Shown piece after piece: positions 8,938-18,104 of a stretch of DNA of 26,673 nucleotides. Each line of letters starts with the position of its first letter. The stretch's first letter is position 1. The stretch covers positions 1 to 26,673 of the forward strand of contig JBJOIT010000040.1 of the NCBI GenBank assembly GCA_046046915.1. The letters run 5' to 3'. Position numbers and translations under genes: made by a program. Origin of the DNA: JBEEJZ01 sp046046915 (lineage in GTDB: Bacteria; Pseudomonadota; Gammaproteobacteria; Burkholderiales; Burkholderiaceae_C). The notes below the pieces were generated by a model that made no database searches, was not told the DNA's origin, and was given only the letters and a program-made list of their open reading frames with translations.

Positions 8938-9759
8938 TCAGGGCGCCAGCAGGGCCTGCACGAACGCAGGCATAGCGGGGCTGCCCTCAGACAGTGTCAG
9001 CACCTCAAAGCCGGTCTCGGTGACCAGCACGGTGTGCTCCCACTGTGCAGACAAGGAGTGATCCTTGGTCACAATGGTCCAGCCGTCTTTTTCGGGGCCT
9101 TCCTTGATGTCCTTGCGGCCGGCATTGATCATGGGCTCGATGGTGAAGGTCATGCCCACCTTCAACTCATCCAGAGTGCCGGGCTTGCCGTAATGCAGCA
9201 CCTGAGGCTCCTCATGAAACACCTGGCCGATGCCATGGCCGCAAAACTCGCGCACGACGCTGTAGCCGTGACCTTCGGCAAATTTTTGGATGGCATGGCC
9301 GATGTCGCCCAGGCGAGCCCCCGGGCGTACCTTGACGATGCCGTGCCACATGGCCTCGTAGGTGATGGTGCTCAGGCGGCGGGCCGCGATCGATGCCTCG
9401 CCCACCATGAACATGCGACTGGTGTCGCCATGCCAGCCGTTCTTAATCACGGTGATATCAATGTTGACCGAGTCGCCTTTTTTCAGGGCTTTGTTGTTGG
9501 GTATGCCATGACACACCTGGTGGTTGACCGAGGTGCAGATGGACTTGGGGTAGGGCACCGAACCACCGCCGGTGTAATTCAAGGGAGCTGGAATCGCCCC
9601 CTGAACCTGGGTGATGTAGTCGTGAGCCAGTTGATCCAGCTCATTGGTGCTAACCCCGGGCTTTACAAATGGGGTGAGGTAATCCAGTACCTCGGATGCC
9701 AGTCTGCATGCGATGCGCATGCCTTGCACGCCTTCAGCGTCTTTGTAGGTGATCGTCAT
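8938..9759 (-). CDS. map: Methionine aminopeptidase, type I
   Basis: Removes the initiator methionine from nascent proteins after deformylation. The 273-residue protein is of the short type Ia class without a zinc-finger extension. The five metal ligands are visible at D101, D112, H175, E208 and E241, and the substrate-contacting histidine at H84 (VCHGIPN). These match E. coli Map D97, D108, H171, E204, E235 and H79. It lies upstream of glnD on the same strand. The 5' side is unusual: a GATAAT box ends only 7 bases before the ATG (see separate entry). Confidence 0.97.
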   Translation of the reverse strand: MTITYKDAEGVQGMRIACRLASEVLDYLTPFVKPGVSTNELDQLAHDYITQVQGAIPAPLNYTGGGSVPYPKSICTSVNHQVCHGIPNNKALKKGDSVNIDITVIKNGWHGDTSRMFMVGEASIAARRLSTITYEAMWHGIVKVRPGARLGDIGHAIQKFAEGHGYSVVREFCGHGIGQVFHEEPQVLHYGKPGTLDELKVGMTFTIEPMINAGRKDIKEGPEKDGWTIVTKDHSLSAQWEHTVLVTETGFEVLTLSEGSPAMPAFVQALLAP

Positions 9760-9766
9760 GTTCCCG

Positions 9767-9795
9767 ATTATCCCAGAGGGCTTTCGCCCTGCTGG
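9767..9795 (-). promoter_or_regulatory. Possible map promoter with near-leaderless start, plus small hairpin
   Basis: On the minus strand GATAAT (9772 down to 9767) is a 5/6 match to a -10 box, and its 3' end is 7 bases from the A of the map ATG, so transcription could begin at or next to the start codon. Just upstream is a 5-bp stem AGGGC/GCCCT closing a GAAA tetraloop (9790 down to 9777). The -35 region (near CCAGCA) is poor. Inferred from sequence only. Confidence 0.35.
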
Positions 9796-9808
9796 CTACG
9801 GGCCTGAC

Positions 9809-11011
9809 TCAGTAGCTGAACGCGCCTTTTCTAGTGGCCGGGGACAAGACGCCGTTGGTGATGGTTCCGCTGGAGAACACTGGTAGGGTGCTGGCGTCCA
9901 GATTGATAAACGCTCCGGTCTTGTCTAGCCTTTGCACTTCAAACGCCGCTGAACTGGGAAAGCTCAAAGGCTTACCTGCGAGGCACACGCTGGGCGCAAC
10001 TTTTAATTTCACGAAATAAGCTGCGCTGGTGCTGGTGGTCGATACATTGGTCTGCCTCTGGACGGTGTAGGTACCCGCACCGTCACCTTCAACAAGTAGA
10101 GCCGTTTCAACACCCAGACCTATGCCTCGCACTACCGTCTCACCCAGATAACCACCGCCGCAACCGGTAGTGCCATTGGGTGCTACCGCTCGGGCCATGA
10201 AAGTGATCAGGCGCCCCATGCGGTCGCGCTCATCCAAATGAGAATCAAAAATGATGTTTTTAAAAGCCAGGGGCGAGATAAAACCCGTTTCATTGCTTAA
10301 AGGGCTTGGGTCCAAAGTCATGTAAGTGTTGTACGGGTTGGCCTGCGCCTGCAGGGATGTGACCGTGCCTTTGAGCGCGGCAAAGTCAAAGGCCCCCATC
10401 ACGGCCAAGCCAGCACTGGTGCCGCCCATGGGCGTGTTTTTCACCAGGTGCGCCTTTAAGGTGTCTTCGAGCGCTGTGCCCTTCCATTGTTCAATGTAGT
10501 TTTTCTGATCGCCCCCAGCAATCCAGACCACATTAGCGCGGGCCACCAATTGATTGACCCTGAGGTCATTGGCTGCAGCTCGGGTAGGAATGATCAAAGT
10601 TTCGACAGAACTCAGCCCCATTTGCGCACCGCCCACCCATTGATCCACCGGCAATGTGTCGGGCGACAAACTGGCATCGCTGTAATAAATGTAGGGGTTG
10701 TAGGCATCCGTACCCGTGGCACGTATCACCACCAGGCGGCCACCCGTGGCCGGTGTGATGCCCGCTTTTTTGATCAGCCAGCGGAATCCCTCATCCACGT
10801 CTGGACCGCCGCCCATCAACACAAAACTCGGCTTGAGGTTGGTTTGAACGGTGATGCCGGCTTTTTCAGGATCCCCCAACCACTTATAAGTGTAGGTTGT
10901 GGCTGGTGCTGGGGGAGGAGCTTTGGCCGCCATCGCGATGCTTGACGCCGCCAAAACAAAACATGCAAGCCCAAAACGCGCTCCCCGATGCGAGATCATT
11001 TCCTGAAACAT
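9809..11011 (-). CDS. Secreted cyanophycinase-like peptidase (family S51)
   Basis: Family S51 includes cyanophycinases, which degrade the storage polymer cyanophycin to beta-Asp-Arg dipeptides. The 400-residue protein has an N-terminal signal peptide (hydrophobic about 13-27, likely cleaved near AMA-AKA). It then has the S51 core: VLMGGGPDVDEG (65-75), VVWIAGGDQ (161-169), the nucleophile elbow GGTSAG with S199, and the histidine region FDSHLDERDRMGRL with H258. A C-terminal extension of about 80 residues looks beta-rich. The signal peptide points to an extracellular or periplasmic enzyme, as in CphE-type enzymes that feed on external cyanophycin. No cyanophycin synthetase is in the window. 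Another acid peptide could be the real substrate. A strong Shine-Dalgarno (GGGGGAAG) supports the start. Confidence 0.88.
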   Translation of the reverse strand: MFQEMISHRGARFGLACFVLAASSIAMAAKAPPPAPATTYTYKWLGDPEKAGITVQTNLKPSFVLMGGGPDVDEGFRWLIKKAGITPATGGRLVVIRATGTDAYNPYIYYSDASLSPDTLPVDQWVGGAQMGLSSVETLIIPTRAAANDLRVNQLVARANVVWIAGGDQKNYIEQWKGTALEDTLKAHLVKNTPMGGTSAGLAVMGAFDFAALKGTVTSLQAQANPYNTYMTLDPSPLSNETGFISPLAFKNIIFDSHLDERDRMGRLITFMARAVAPNGTTGCGGGYLGETVVRGIGLGVETALLVEGDGAGTYTVQRQTNVSTTSTSAAYFVKLKVAPSVCLAGKPLSFPSSAAFEVQRLDKTGAFINLDASTLPVFSSGTITNGVLSPATRKGAFSY

Positions 11012-11047
11012 AGTCTTCCCCCTTGTGTTGAAACCTTGTCCATATTA
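11012..11047 (-). promoter_or_regulatory. Likely promoter -10 and ribosome binding site of the cyanophycinase-like gene
   Basis: Minus strand TAATAT (11047 down to 11042) is a fair -10 box about 30 bases upstream of the ATG, followed by AAGGGGGAAG as Shine-Dalgarno. A -35 (GCGTCA) is weak. No experimental support. Confidence 0.35.
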
Positions 11048-11158
11048 GCTGATCGCACGTTTTTGACGCCTGACGGAGCGCAGCCAAGTCGAGTTTGGCA
11101 ATCGGTCGTCACATCAATAACCGGCGTGCCCGGTCGTTAAAATCTTGAGCTCTTGGCG

Positions 11159-11190
11159 ACCGGCTTCGACCCATCGAACCGTAAGCCGGT
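11159..11190 (+). repeat. Inverted repeat in the purL leader
   Basis: ACCGGCTT (11159-11166) and AAGCCGGT (11183-11190) form an 8-bp perfect inverted repeat with a 16-base loop. The loop arms also contain TTCGA and TCGAA that can pair in a competing inner stem. It lies 39 bases before the purL GTG. It could be a leader hairpin or an operator; there is no U-run for termination. Confidence 0.5.
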
Positions 11191-11229
11191 GTCCTCTTTC
11201 ATCTCTACAGCCCACCTTCCAGGCCTCTC

Positions 11230-14200
11230 GTGACCCTGCACATCACCCAATTCGAGGGCGGCAGCGCTCTTAGCTCGTTTCGAATTCAGCAACTTCTGCC
11301 CCGTTTGCAAGCCGTTCATGAGCGCATTGATGGCCTGAGTGCACGCTTTGTGCATCTGGTGACGTCTGACGCTGTTCCCGACGCTGCACTGCATACCCAG
11401 CTGGCGGCGCTCCTGACCTATGGCGAGCCTGCCACCACAGCCTCTGGCGGAGCGCTGATCGTCGTCACGCCCCGGTTTGGCACGGTGTCGCCCTGGGCTT
11501 CCAAAGCCACGGACATTGCCCACAACTGTGGCCTGCCCATCCGCCGGGTGGAGCGCATCGTGGAATACCGCATCAGCCTCAAAACCGGGCTGATGGGCAG
11601 CCTGCTGGGCGGGCAAGCAAGTCTGAGCGAAGACCAGCGACAGCACGTTGCTGCTTTATTGCATGACCGCATGACCGAAAGTGTGATGTTCGAGCGCAAC
11701 CATGCGCTGAACTTATTCACTGAATTGCAGGCGGCCCCGATGGCACATGTGGATGTGCTCGGCGGCGGCAAGACGGCTCTGGAATCGGCCAATGCCGAGT
11801 TTGGCCTGGCCCTGGCGGCGGACGAGATTGACTACCTGGTACAGGCTTTCACGCAACTCCAGCGCAACCCTACCGACGTCGAGTTGATGATGTTCGCGCA
11901 GGCCAACAGCGAGCACTGCCGTCACAAGATCTTCAATGCGCAGTTCACCATCGACGGCGTGGCGCAGGACAAGAGCCTGTTTGGCATGATTCGCCACACG
12001 CACCAGACGCATCCCCAACACATGGTGGTGGCCTATTCGGACAACGCCTCAGTGATGGAAGGTACCCAGGTGGAGCGGTTCGTGGCCAAGGCTAATCAGG
12101 CGCAGGGCCAGTCACCCAGCTACCAAAAGATTCAGGCTACCAGCCATGTGCTGATGAAGGTGGAGACCCACAACCACCCCACGGCGATTTCGCCTTTTCC
12201 GGGCGCCTCGACCGGTGCCGGTGGGGAAATTCGGGACGAGGGCGCCACGGGTCGCGGCTCCAAACCCAAGGCCGGCCTGACCGGGTTCACCGTGTCCAGC
12301 CTGTGGCCACAGGACCAGGGCGTTTATGGCAAGCCCGAGCACATTGCCAGCCCCTTGCAAATCATGATCGAAGGCCCCCTGGGCGGAGCTGCTTTCAACA
12401 ACGAGTTTGGCCGACCCAACCTGCTGGGCTACTTCCGGGAATACGAGCAAAGCGTGGCCAGCAGCACAGCGGGTGTCGACAGCTCCGAGCAGCGCGGTTA
12501 TCACAAGCCCATCATGATTGCCGGTGGTTTGGGTGTGATCGATGCAGACCTGACCCACAAGGTGGTGTTTCCTGCCGGCAGCCTGCTGATTCAGCTCGGC
12601 GGCCCGGGCATGCGCATCGGCATGGGGGGCAGTGCAGCCAGCTCCATGGCAACCGGCGCCAATGCGGCCCAGCTCGACTTTGATTCGGTGCAGCGCGGCA
12701 ACCCAGAAATCGAGCGCCGGGCGCAAGAGGTGATCAACCACTGCTGGAACCTGGGCAAGGACGCCAACCCCATCCTCGCGATCCACGATGTCGGCGCAGG
12801 CGGTTTGTCGAATGCCTTCCCCGAATTGACCAACGATGCGGGCCGTGGTGCGCGCTTTGATTTGCGCGCCGTACCATTGGAAGAAAGCGGCCTGGCGCCC
12901 AAGGAAATTTGGTGCAACGAGAGCCAGGAACGCTACGTGCTGGCCATTGCGCCCGAGTCGCTGGACCTGTTCAAGTCCCTGTGCGAGCGTGAGCGTTGCC
13001 CGTTTGCCGTGGTGGGCGTGGCCACGGAAGAGCGTCAGCTGGTACTGAGTGACGACCAGCAGGACGCTCCAGTTCACATGCCTATGGATGTGCTGCTGGG
13101 CAAGCCGCCCAAGATGCACCGCGACGTCAAAACCGTGGCGCGCACCTTCAAGCCGCTCGACCTCACCGGTGTGGCGCTACAAACTGCCGCCATCCAGGTG
13201 CTGGCCAGCCCGACGGTGGCGTCCAAGCGATTCCTGATCACCATAGGCGACCGCACCGTAGGCGGCATGAGCCATCGCGACCAAATGGTCGGCCCCTGGC
13301 AGGTGCCGGTCGCAGACTGCGCCGTGACCCTGGCCGACTACCAAGGCTTTGCGGGTGAGGCCATGAGCATGGGTGAACGCACGCCTTTGGCGGCCTTGGA
13401 TGCGCCAGCCTCCGGCCGCATGGCGGTGGCCGAGGCCATCACCAACCTGCTGGCAGCGCCCATCGAGCTGTCTCGCGTCAAGCTGTCGGCCAACTGGATG
13501 GCAGCCTGTGGCGAACCCGGCGAAGACGCGGCCCTGTACGCCACGGTCCAGGCCGTGGGCATGGAACTGTGCCCGGCCTTGGGCGTGTCCATCCCCGTGG
13601 GCAAAGACTCCCTGTCGATGCGCACGCAGTGGAAAGACGATGCCAGTGGTCAAGCCAAAAAAGTGACTTCGCCGGTATCGCTCATCGTCTCGGCCTTTGC
13701 CACCCTGGCCGATGTGCGCGGCACCCTCACGCCACAGCTGGACGCAGAATTCGACACCACGCTGGTGCTGATCGACCTGGGACATGGCAAAAACCGCATG
13801 GGCGGCAGCATGCTGGCCCAGACCCTGGGGCAGACTGGCGACCAGGTGCCCGATCTGGACGACCCACAAGACCTGGTGAATCTGGTCAAGGCGGTCAACC
13901 TGCTGCGCGCGCAGGGAAAGATTCTGGCTTACCACGACCGCAGCGATGGCGGTCTGTTTGCCACCGCTTGCGAGATGGCCTTTGCCGGCCATGTGGGCGT
14001 GGCACTGAATGTGGACATGCTGGTGACCGAAGGTGATGGCATCAGCGACAGCCGGGCCGAGCACGGTGACAGCAAGAACTGGACGAGCCAGGTCAGCGCC
14101 CGCCGGGAGGAGCTCACGCTCAAGGCCTTGTTCACTGAAGAGCTGGGCGTGGTTTTGCAAGTACGCACCACCGAGCGCAGTGAAGTCATGCAAACCCTGC

Positions 14201-15288
14201 GCGAGCACGGCTTGAGCAAGCACAGCCACTTCATCGGCAAGACGCGCCCGGCCAACTCGACCATCACGGCGGGCGTGGGCGAGGTTCAGGTCTGGCGCGA
14301 TGCCAAAGCCGTGTTCACGGCCAAGCTGGCCGACCTGCATCAGGTGTGGGACGCCACCAGCTGGAAGATTTGCCAGCTGCGTGACAACCCGGCCTGTGCA
14401 GACGCAGAACACGCTGCCGCTGGTGAGCCGGGCGACCCTGGTTTGCATGTGGTGCTGCCTGCCGGCTTTGCTGTCTCGCCGGCGTTGCCTGCGGCCCCCG
14501 CGTTGACGCTGTCGCGGCCCCGTGTGGCCATCTTGCGTGAGCAGGGCGTCAACTCGCATGTGGAAATGGCTTACGCCTTCACGCAAGCTGGTTTCGAAGC
14601 AGTGGACGTGCACATGACCGATCTGCAAACCGGTCGGGCGCGCCTGCAGGACTTCACCGGTGTGGTGGCCTGCGGCGGTTTCAGTTACGGCGATACCCTG
14701 GGTGCTGGCATCGGCTGGGCCCGGTCGATCACCTTCAATGCCGCGCTGTCAGACCAGTTCAAGGCCTTTTTTGCCCGCACAGACACCTTTGGCCTGGGCG
14801 TTTGCAACGGCTGCCAGATGTTTGCCGAGCTGGCCGACATCATCCCCGGCGCTGACGCCTGGCCACGCTTCACCACCAACCAGAGCGAGCGTTTTGAGGC
14901 CCGCCTGAGCCAGGTGGAAGTGCTGGCATCGCCCTCGCTGTTCTTTGCCGGTATGGCGGGCACTCGTTTGCCTATCGCGGTGGCGCATGGCGAGGGTTAT
15001 GCCAACTTCTCTGCCCGTGGCAACGCGGCCCAGGCCATTGCCGCCATGCGCTTTACCGACCACGCGGGGGTGGCTACAGAGCGTTACCCCTTCAACCCCA
15101 ACGGCAGTCCGGGCGGCCTGACGGCAGTGACCACGGCCGATGGCCGCTTCACGGCCATGATGCCCCACCCCGAGCGCGTGTTTCGCAACATCCAGATGAG
15201 CTGGACCGACCTGGCCCAAACCGGTGGTCTGGAGGCGGCCAGCCCCTGGATGCAGCTGTGGCACAACGCCCGCAAGTGGGTCGGCTGA
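11230..15288 (+). CDS. purL: Phosphoribosylformylglycinamidine synthase (single-chain PurL)
   Basis: Catalyses the fourth step of purine synthesis, FGAR + glutamine + ATP to FGAM. The 1352-residue single chain has the N-terminal PurS-like region, the linker, and two AIRS-type synthase halves with AQANSEHCRHKIFNA and the ATP/FGAR-binding VETHNHPTAISPFPGAS. The C-terminal class I glutaminase has nucleophile C1192 in GVCNGCQ and partners H1313 and E1315 in PHPERVF. Start is GTG 11230, where homology begins (TLHITQFEGGSALS); only a weak AGG precedes it. Slightly longer than E. coli PurL (1295). The 218-bp gap to the divergent peptidase gene holds its promoter. The 3' end converges on the ATPase gene with 6 bases between stops. 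Confidence 0.97.
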   Translation: MTLHITQFEGGSALSSFRIQQLLPRLQAVHERIDGLSARFVHLVTSDAVPDAALHTQLAALLTYGEPATTASGGALIVVTPRFGTVSPWASKATDIAHNCGLPIRRVERIVEYRISLKTGLMGSLLGGQASLSEDQRQHVAALLHDRMTESVMFERNHALNLFTELQAAPMAHVDVLGGGKTALESANAEFGLALAADEIDYLVQAFTQLQRNPTDVELMMFAQANSEHCRHKIFNAQFTIDGVAQDKSLFGMIRHTHQTHPQHMVVAYSDNASVMEGTQVERFVAKANQAQGQSPSYQKIQATSHVLMKVETHNHPTAISPFPGASTGAGGEIRDEGATGRGSKPKAGLTGFTVSSLWPQDQGVYGKPEHIASPLQIMIEGPLGGAAFNNEFGRPNLLGYFREYEQSVASSTAGVDSSEQRGYHKPIMIAGGLGVIDADLTHKVVFPAGSLLIQLGGPGMRIGMGGSAASSMATGANAAQLDFDSVQRGNPEIERRAQEVINHCWNLGKDANPILAIHDVGAGGLSNAFPELTNDAGRGARFDLRAVPLEESGLAPKEIWCNESQERYVLAIAPESLDLFKSLCERERCPFAVVGVATEERQLVLSDDQQDAPVHMPMDVLLGKPPKMHRDVKTVARTFKPLDLTGVALQTAAIQVLASPTVASKRFLITIGDRTVGGMSHRDQMVGPWQVPVADCAVTLADYQGFAGEAMSMGERTPLAALDAPASGRMAVAEAITNLLAAPIELSRVKLSANWMAACGEPGEDAALYATVQAVGMELCPALGVSIPVGKDSLSMRTQWKDDASGQAKKVTSPVSLIVSAFATLADVRGTLTPQLDAEFDTTLVLIDLGHGKNRMGGSMLAQTLGQTGDQVPDLDDPQDLVNLVKAVNLLRAQGKILAYHDRSDGGLFATACEMAFAGHVGVALNVDMLVTEGDGISDSRAEHGDSKNWTSQVSARREELTLKALFTEELGVVLQVRTTERSEVMQTLREHGLSKHSHFIGKTRPANSTITAGVGEVQVWRDAKAVFTAKLADLHQVWDATSWKICQLRDNPACADAEHAAAGEPGDPGLHVVLPAGFAVSPALPAAPALTLSRPRVAILREQGVNSHVEMAYAFTQAGFEAVDVHMTDLQTGRARLQDFTGVVACGGFSYGDTLGAGIGWARSITFNAALSDQFKAFFARTDTFGLGVCNGCQMFAELADIIPGADAWPRFTTNQSERFEARLSQVEVLASPSLFFAGMAGTRLPIAVAHGEGYANFSARGNAAQAIAAMRFTDHAGVATERYPFNPNGSPGGLTAVTTADGRFTAMMPHPERVFRNIQMSWTDLAQTGGLEAASPWMQLWHNARKWVG

Positions 15289-15293
15289 GCCGA
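15281..15293. repeat. Small inverted repeat across the convergent purL/ATPase ends
   Basis: TCGGC-TGA-GCCGA is a 5-bp inverted repeat with the purL stop codon TGA as the loop, just before the ATPase stop. It might act as a weak bidirectional transcription end, but there is no T-run on either side. Confidence 0.35.
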
Positions 15294-15294
15294 T

Positions 15295-17970
15295 TCATCG
15301 CCTGCGCCATAGCTTCTCCAGCTCAACTGCCGCATAGACCACCCCTGCCGCTGCCACGCACAAGGCCAGCTCGGCGGCCCCCAGGGGAACGGTCTTGAAG
15401 ATGGGCTGCAGAACGGGGATGTAGAGGGTGGCCAGTTGCAGGGCTAGCGTCATCAGCACGGCGCCCAGCAAGGGCCGGTTGCTGAACAGGCCCAGCTGCA
15501 TCAATGACTCACGCTCGGACCGGATCGCCAGCACATGGGCCATCTGGCAGAAGGTCAGCACTGTAAACACCATGGTCTGTGCCTGGCCTGATGTTGCCGG
15601 GCTGCTGAGCGCCCAGGCCTGCACGGCCAGGCACAGTCCGCCCATCAACAGACCAAAACCCAGCACGTGCTGCCAAAGCCCCCCGGCAAACAGGCTTTCG
15701 TCAGGAGGGCGGGGCGGGCGCTGCATCACACCCGGCTCGGCGCGCTCGGCCGCCAAAGCCAGGCCGGGCAGCCCGTCGGTGACCAGATTGATCCACAAGA
15801 TGTGGATGGGCAGCAGGGGCAGGGGCAAACCCAGCAAGGGCGCCAAAAAGATGGTCCAGATCTCGCCCGAATTGCCGGTCATGGCGTAGCGAACAAACTT
15901 GCGGATGTTGTCGTAAATACGCCGCCCCTCGCGCACCGCCCGCACGATGGAGGCAAAGTTGTCGTCCAGCAGCACCAGGCTGGCGGCCTCGCGGGCCACG
16001 TCGGTGCCGGCTTTTCCCATCGCCACCCCGATGTCCGCGCACTGCAGGGCGGGCGCATCGTTCACCCCATCGCCCGTCATGGCAACGAAGTGTCCTTGGG
16101 CCTGCAAGGCCTGAACGATGCGAATTTTTTGAGCCGGGTCCACGCGCGCATAGACGCTGGTGTGGGCCAGCCGGTCCTGCAGTGCGGCGGCATCCAGGGT
16201 CGCCAGCGCCGCGCCAGTCATGACAGGTCCAGCCAGGTTTGACCGGGCTGCGTCTGTGGGCGCAATCCCCACCCGCTGGGCAATCGCCAGTGCCGTGGCG
16301 GGGTGATCGCCGGTGATCATGATGGGGCGGATACCCGCATGCAGGCACGACTGCACGGCCTTCACCACTTCTGGGCGCGGCGGGTCCATCATGCCGACCA
16401 GCCCGAGGAGCTGCATCTGGCCCTTGGAGGCGACGGCCGGGTTGGGATCGTCCGGTAGCGTGGGAAGTGCCATGCGTGCCACCGCCAGCACGCGCAGGCC
16501 GCTTTGCGCCATGGCGTCGGCTCGCTCCAGCCACTGTGCCGCATGCAGGGGCAAAGGCGCGCTGGGTGACCAAACCTCATGGCAAAGTGGGATGACAGCC
16601 TCCGGCGCGCCCTTGGTGTAAAGCACATAGCCGCTTGGTGCCGGGTGGTAAGTGCTCATGCGTTTGTGGCTGGCGTCAAAGGCATGCTCGTGCGCCCGTG
16701 GATGCGCGTCGTCCAAGGCCAGCTTGCTCAGGCCCAGGCTGTGAGCGGCGTCGACCAGGGCGGTCTCGGTGGGGTCACCCTGCCAGGAGCCGTTTGCGCT
16801 GGGCTGAGCGTTGTTGCACAGAGTCACCGCCCGCAAGAGCTCATGCCCCTGCACATCCGGCTGCCAGCCCTTCAGATCATGATCCTGCCCATCGGCCGTG
16901 GTGATGTGCTCTACGTGCATGCGGTTCTGGGTGAGCGTGCCGGTTTTATCGGTGCAAATGATGCTCACGGAGCCCAGGGTTTCGACCGCCGAGAGCCGTT
17001 TGACGAGCACATGCACCGCCACCATCTTGTGGGCACCCAGGGCCAACAACACGGTGACCACCGCCGGCAGGGCCTCGGGGATGGCAGCAACAGCCAGACT
17101 GACGGCCACCAAAATCATGTGCAAGGGGCCTTCGCCCCGCAGCACGCCCACGGCAAACACCAGAGCGCAAATGAACATCACCGCCCACGCCATGCGCTGG
17201 CCCAGCGCAGCCAAGCGCTTTTGCAGCGGCGTGCTGCGCTCACTGTCCTGCGCCAGCAAGCCCGCCAGCTTGCCCAATTCGGTGCTCATGCCGGTGGCCA
17301 GAACCACACCCCGGCCACGGCCCTGCGTCACCGAGGTGCCCTTGTAGGCCATGTTCAGCCGATCCCCGAGCGTGGGCGCGTCCTCTGCCAAAACGTCGCT
17401 GACCTTGGGCACCGTGACGGACTCACCGGTCAAGGCAGATTCGTCTACGTGAAGCTGAACCACCTCCAGCAAACGCAGGTCGGCCGGAACCTGGCAGCCC
17501 GCGTCCAGCAACACGATGTCGCCGGGTACCAGCGCCTCGGCGTCCAGCGTGCTGGTCATTCCGTCGCGCATGACCGTGGCTTGTGCCTGGGCCAGCATGC
17601 GCAGTGCCGCCATGGCGCGCTCGGCACGCCAGGCCTGGGCAACACCGATCAGGGCGTTGAGAACCACAATCACCACGATCACCAGCATGTCCACCCACTT
17701 ACCCACCAGCCCTGACACCAGGGCGGCCGCCAGCAGAACGCCGATCATGAAGTCTCGAAACTGGGCCAGCAGCAGGGCCGCCATAGACCTCGGGACAGGA
17801 CCCGGAAGGCGGTTGGGACCGTGCTCTTGCAGGCGCGTGGCGGCGTGTGCAGTGCTCAGACCCCGAGCGGGATCTACCCCCAGCTGCCGCGCCAAGGCTT
17901 GCGCCTCGATCTGGTGGGGTGGCGTCGTGGCTGACTTGTCGTCTCCGGCGTGCTGGTGCTTGTCGGTCAT
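15295..17970 (-). CDS. P-type ATPase, predicted Ca2+-translocating (type II, SERCA-like)
   Basis: Integral inner-membrane cation pump. Visible: N-terminal cation-ATPase domain, TGES actuator motif in DESALTGESV, phosphorylation site D341 in ICTDKTGTLT, hinge MTGDGVNDAPAL, and about ten membrane segments ending in a four- to six-segment C-terminal domain. Ca2+-ligand positions of SERCA are matched with exact spacing: VAAIPE with E299 (SERCA E309), N700 and E703 (N768, E771), and N728, T731 and D732 (N796, T799, D800). This favours Ca2+ over Na+/K+ or Mg2+, but transport is not shown. Direction was probably export from the cytoplasm. I chose ATG 17970 (891 residues); a TTG at 18012 would add 14 residues but has no Shine-Dalgarno. 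It is divergent from the calcium-loop lipoprotein gene. Confidence 0.9.
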   Translation of the reverse strand: MTDKHQHAGDDKSATTPPHQIEAQALARQLGVDPARGLSTAHAATRLQEHGPNRLPGPVPRSMAALLLAQFRDFMIGVLLAAALVSGLVGKWVDMLVIVVIVVLNALIGVAQAWRAERAMAALRMLAQAQATVMRDGMTSTLDAEALVPGDIVLLDAGCQVPADLRLLEVVQLHVDESALTGESVTVPKVSDVLAEDAPTLGDRLNMAYKGTSVTQGRGRGVVLATGMSTELGKLAGLLAQDSERSTPLQKRLAALGQRMAWAVMFICALVFAVGVLRGEGPLHMILVAVSLAVAAIPEALPAVVTVLLALGAHKMVAVHVLVKRLSAVETLGSVSIICTDKTGTLTQNRMHVEHITTADGQDHDLKGWQPDVQGHELLRAVTLCNNAQPSANGSWQGDPTETALVDAAHSLGLSKLALDDAHPRAHEHAFDASHKRMSTYHPAPSGYVLYTKGAPEAVIPLCHEVWSPSAPLPLHAAQWLERADAMAQSGLRVLAVARMALPTLPDDPNPAVASKGQMQLLGLVGMMDPPRPEVVKAVQSCLHAGIRPIMITGDHPATALAIAQRVGIAPTDAARSNLAGPVMTGAALATLDAAALQDRLAHTSVYARVDPAQKIRIVQALQAQGHFVAMTGDGVNDAPALQCADIGVAMGKAGTDVAREAASLVLLDDNFASIVRAVREGRRIYDNIRKFVRYAMTGNSGEIWTIFLAPLLGLPLPLLPIHILWINLVTDGLPGLALAAERAEPGVMQRPPRPPDESLFAGGLWQHVLGFGLLMGGLCLAVQAWALSSPATSGQAQTMVFTVLTFCQMAHVLAIRSERESLMQLGLFSNRPLLGAVLMTLALQLATLYIPVLQPIFKTVPLGAAELALCVAAAGVVYAAVELEKLWRRR

Positions 17971-18104
17971 GGCGGTCCAGTATGGCGCAGCGTTGCTTGC
18001 CTGTACGTGCAAAAAAGCGCATGGGCCAGCGCCAAAACCGTCAAAACGCAGCGCAATAGATGCCGCTCAACACCCACCACACGTCGCGGTGCTACTTTCT
18101 GCGG

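Noticed and set aside
8905..9807. A 300-codon open frame on the + strand
   Set aside because: Opposite map, whose five metal ligands are intact.
13177..14628. A 483-codon open frame on the - strand
   Set aside because: Entirely opposite purL; same mirror effect, no recognisable domains.
16579..17715. A 378-codon open frame on the + strand
   Set aside because: Opposite the P-type ATPase, whose motifs are complete.
17971..18012. TTG start for the P-type ATPase
   Set aside because: No Shine-Dalgarno and no added domain; ATG 17970 gives a normal cytosolic N-terminus. Not excluded.
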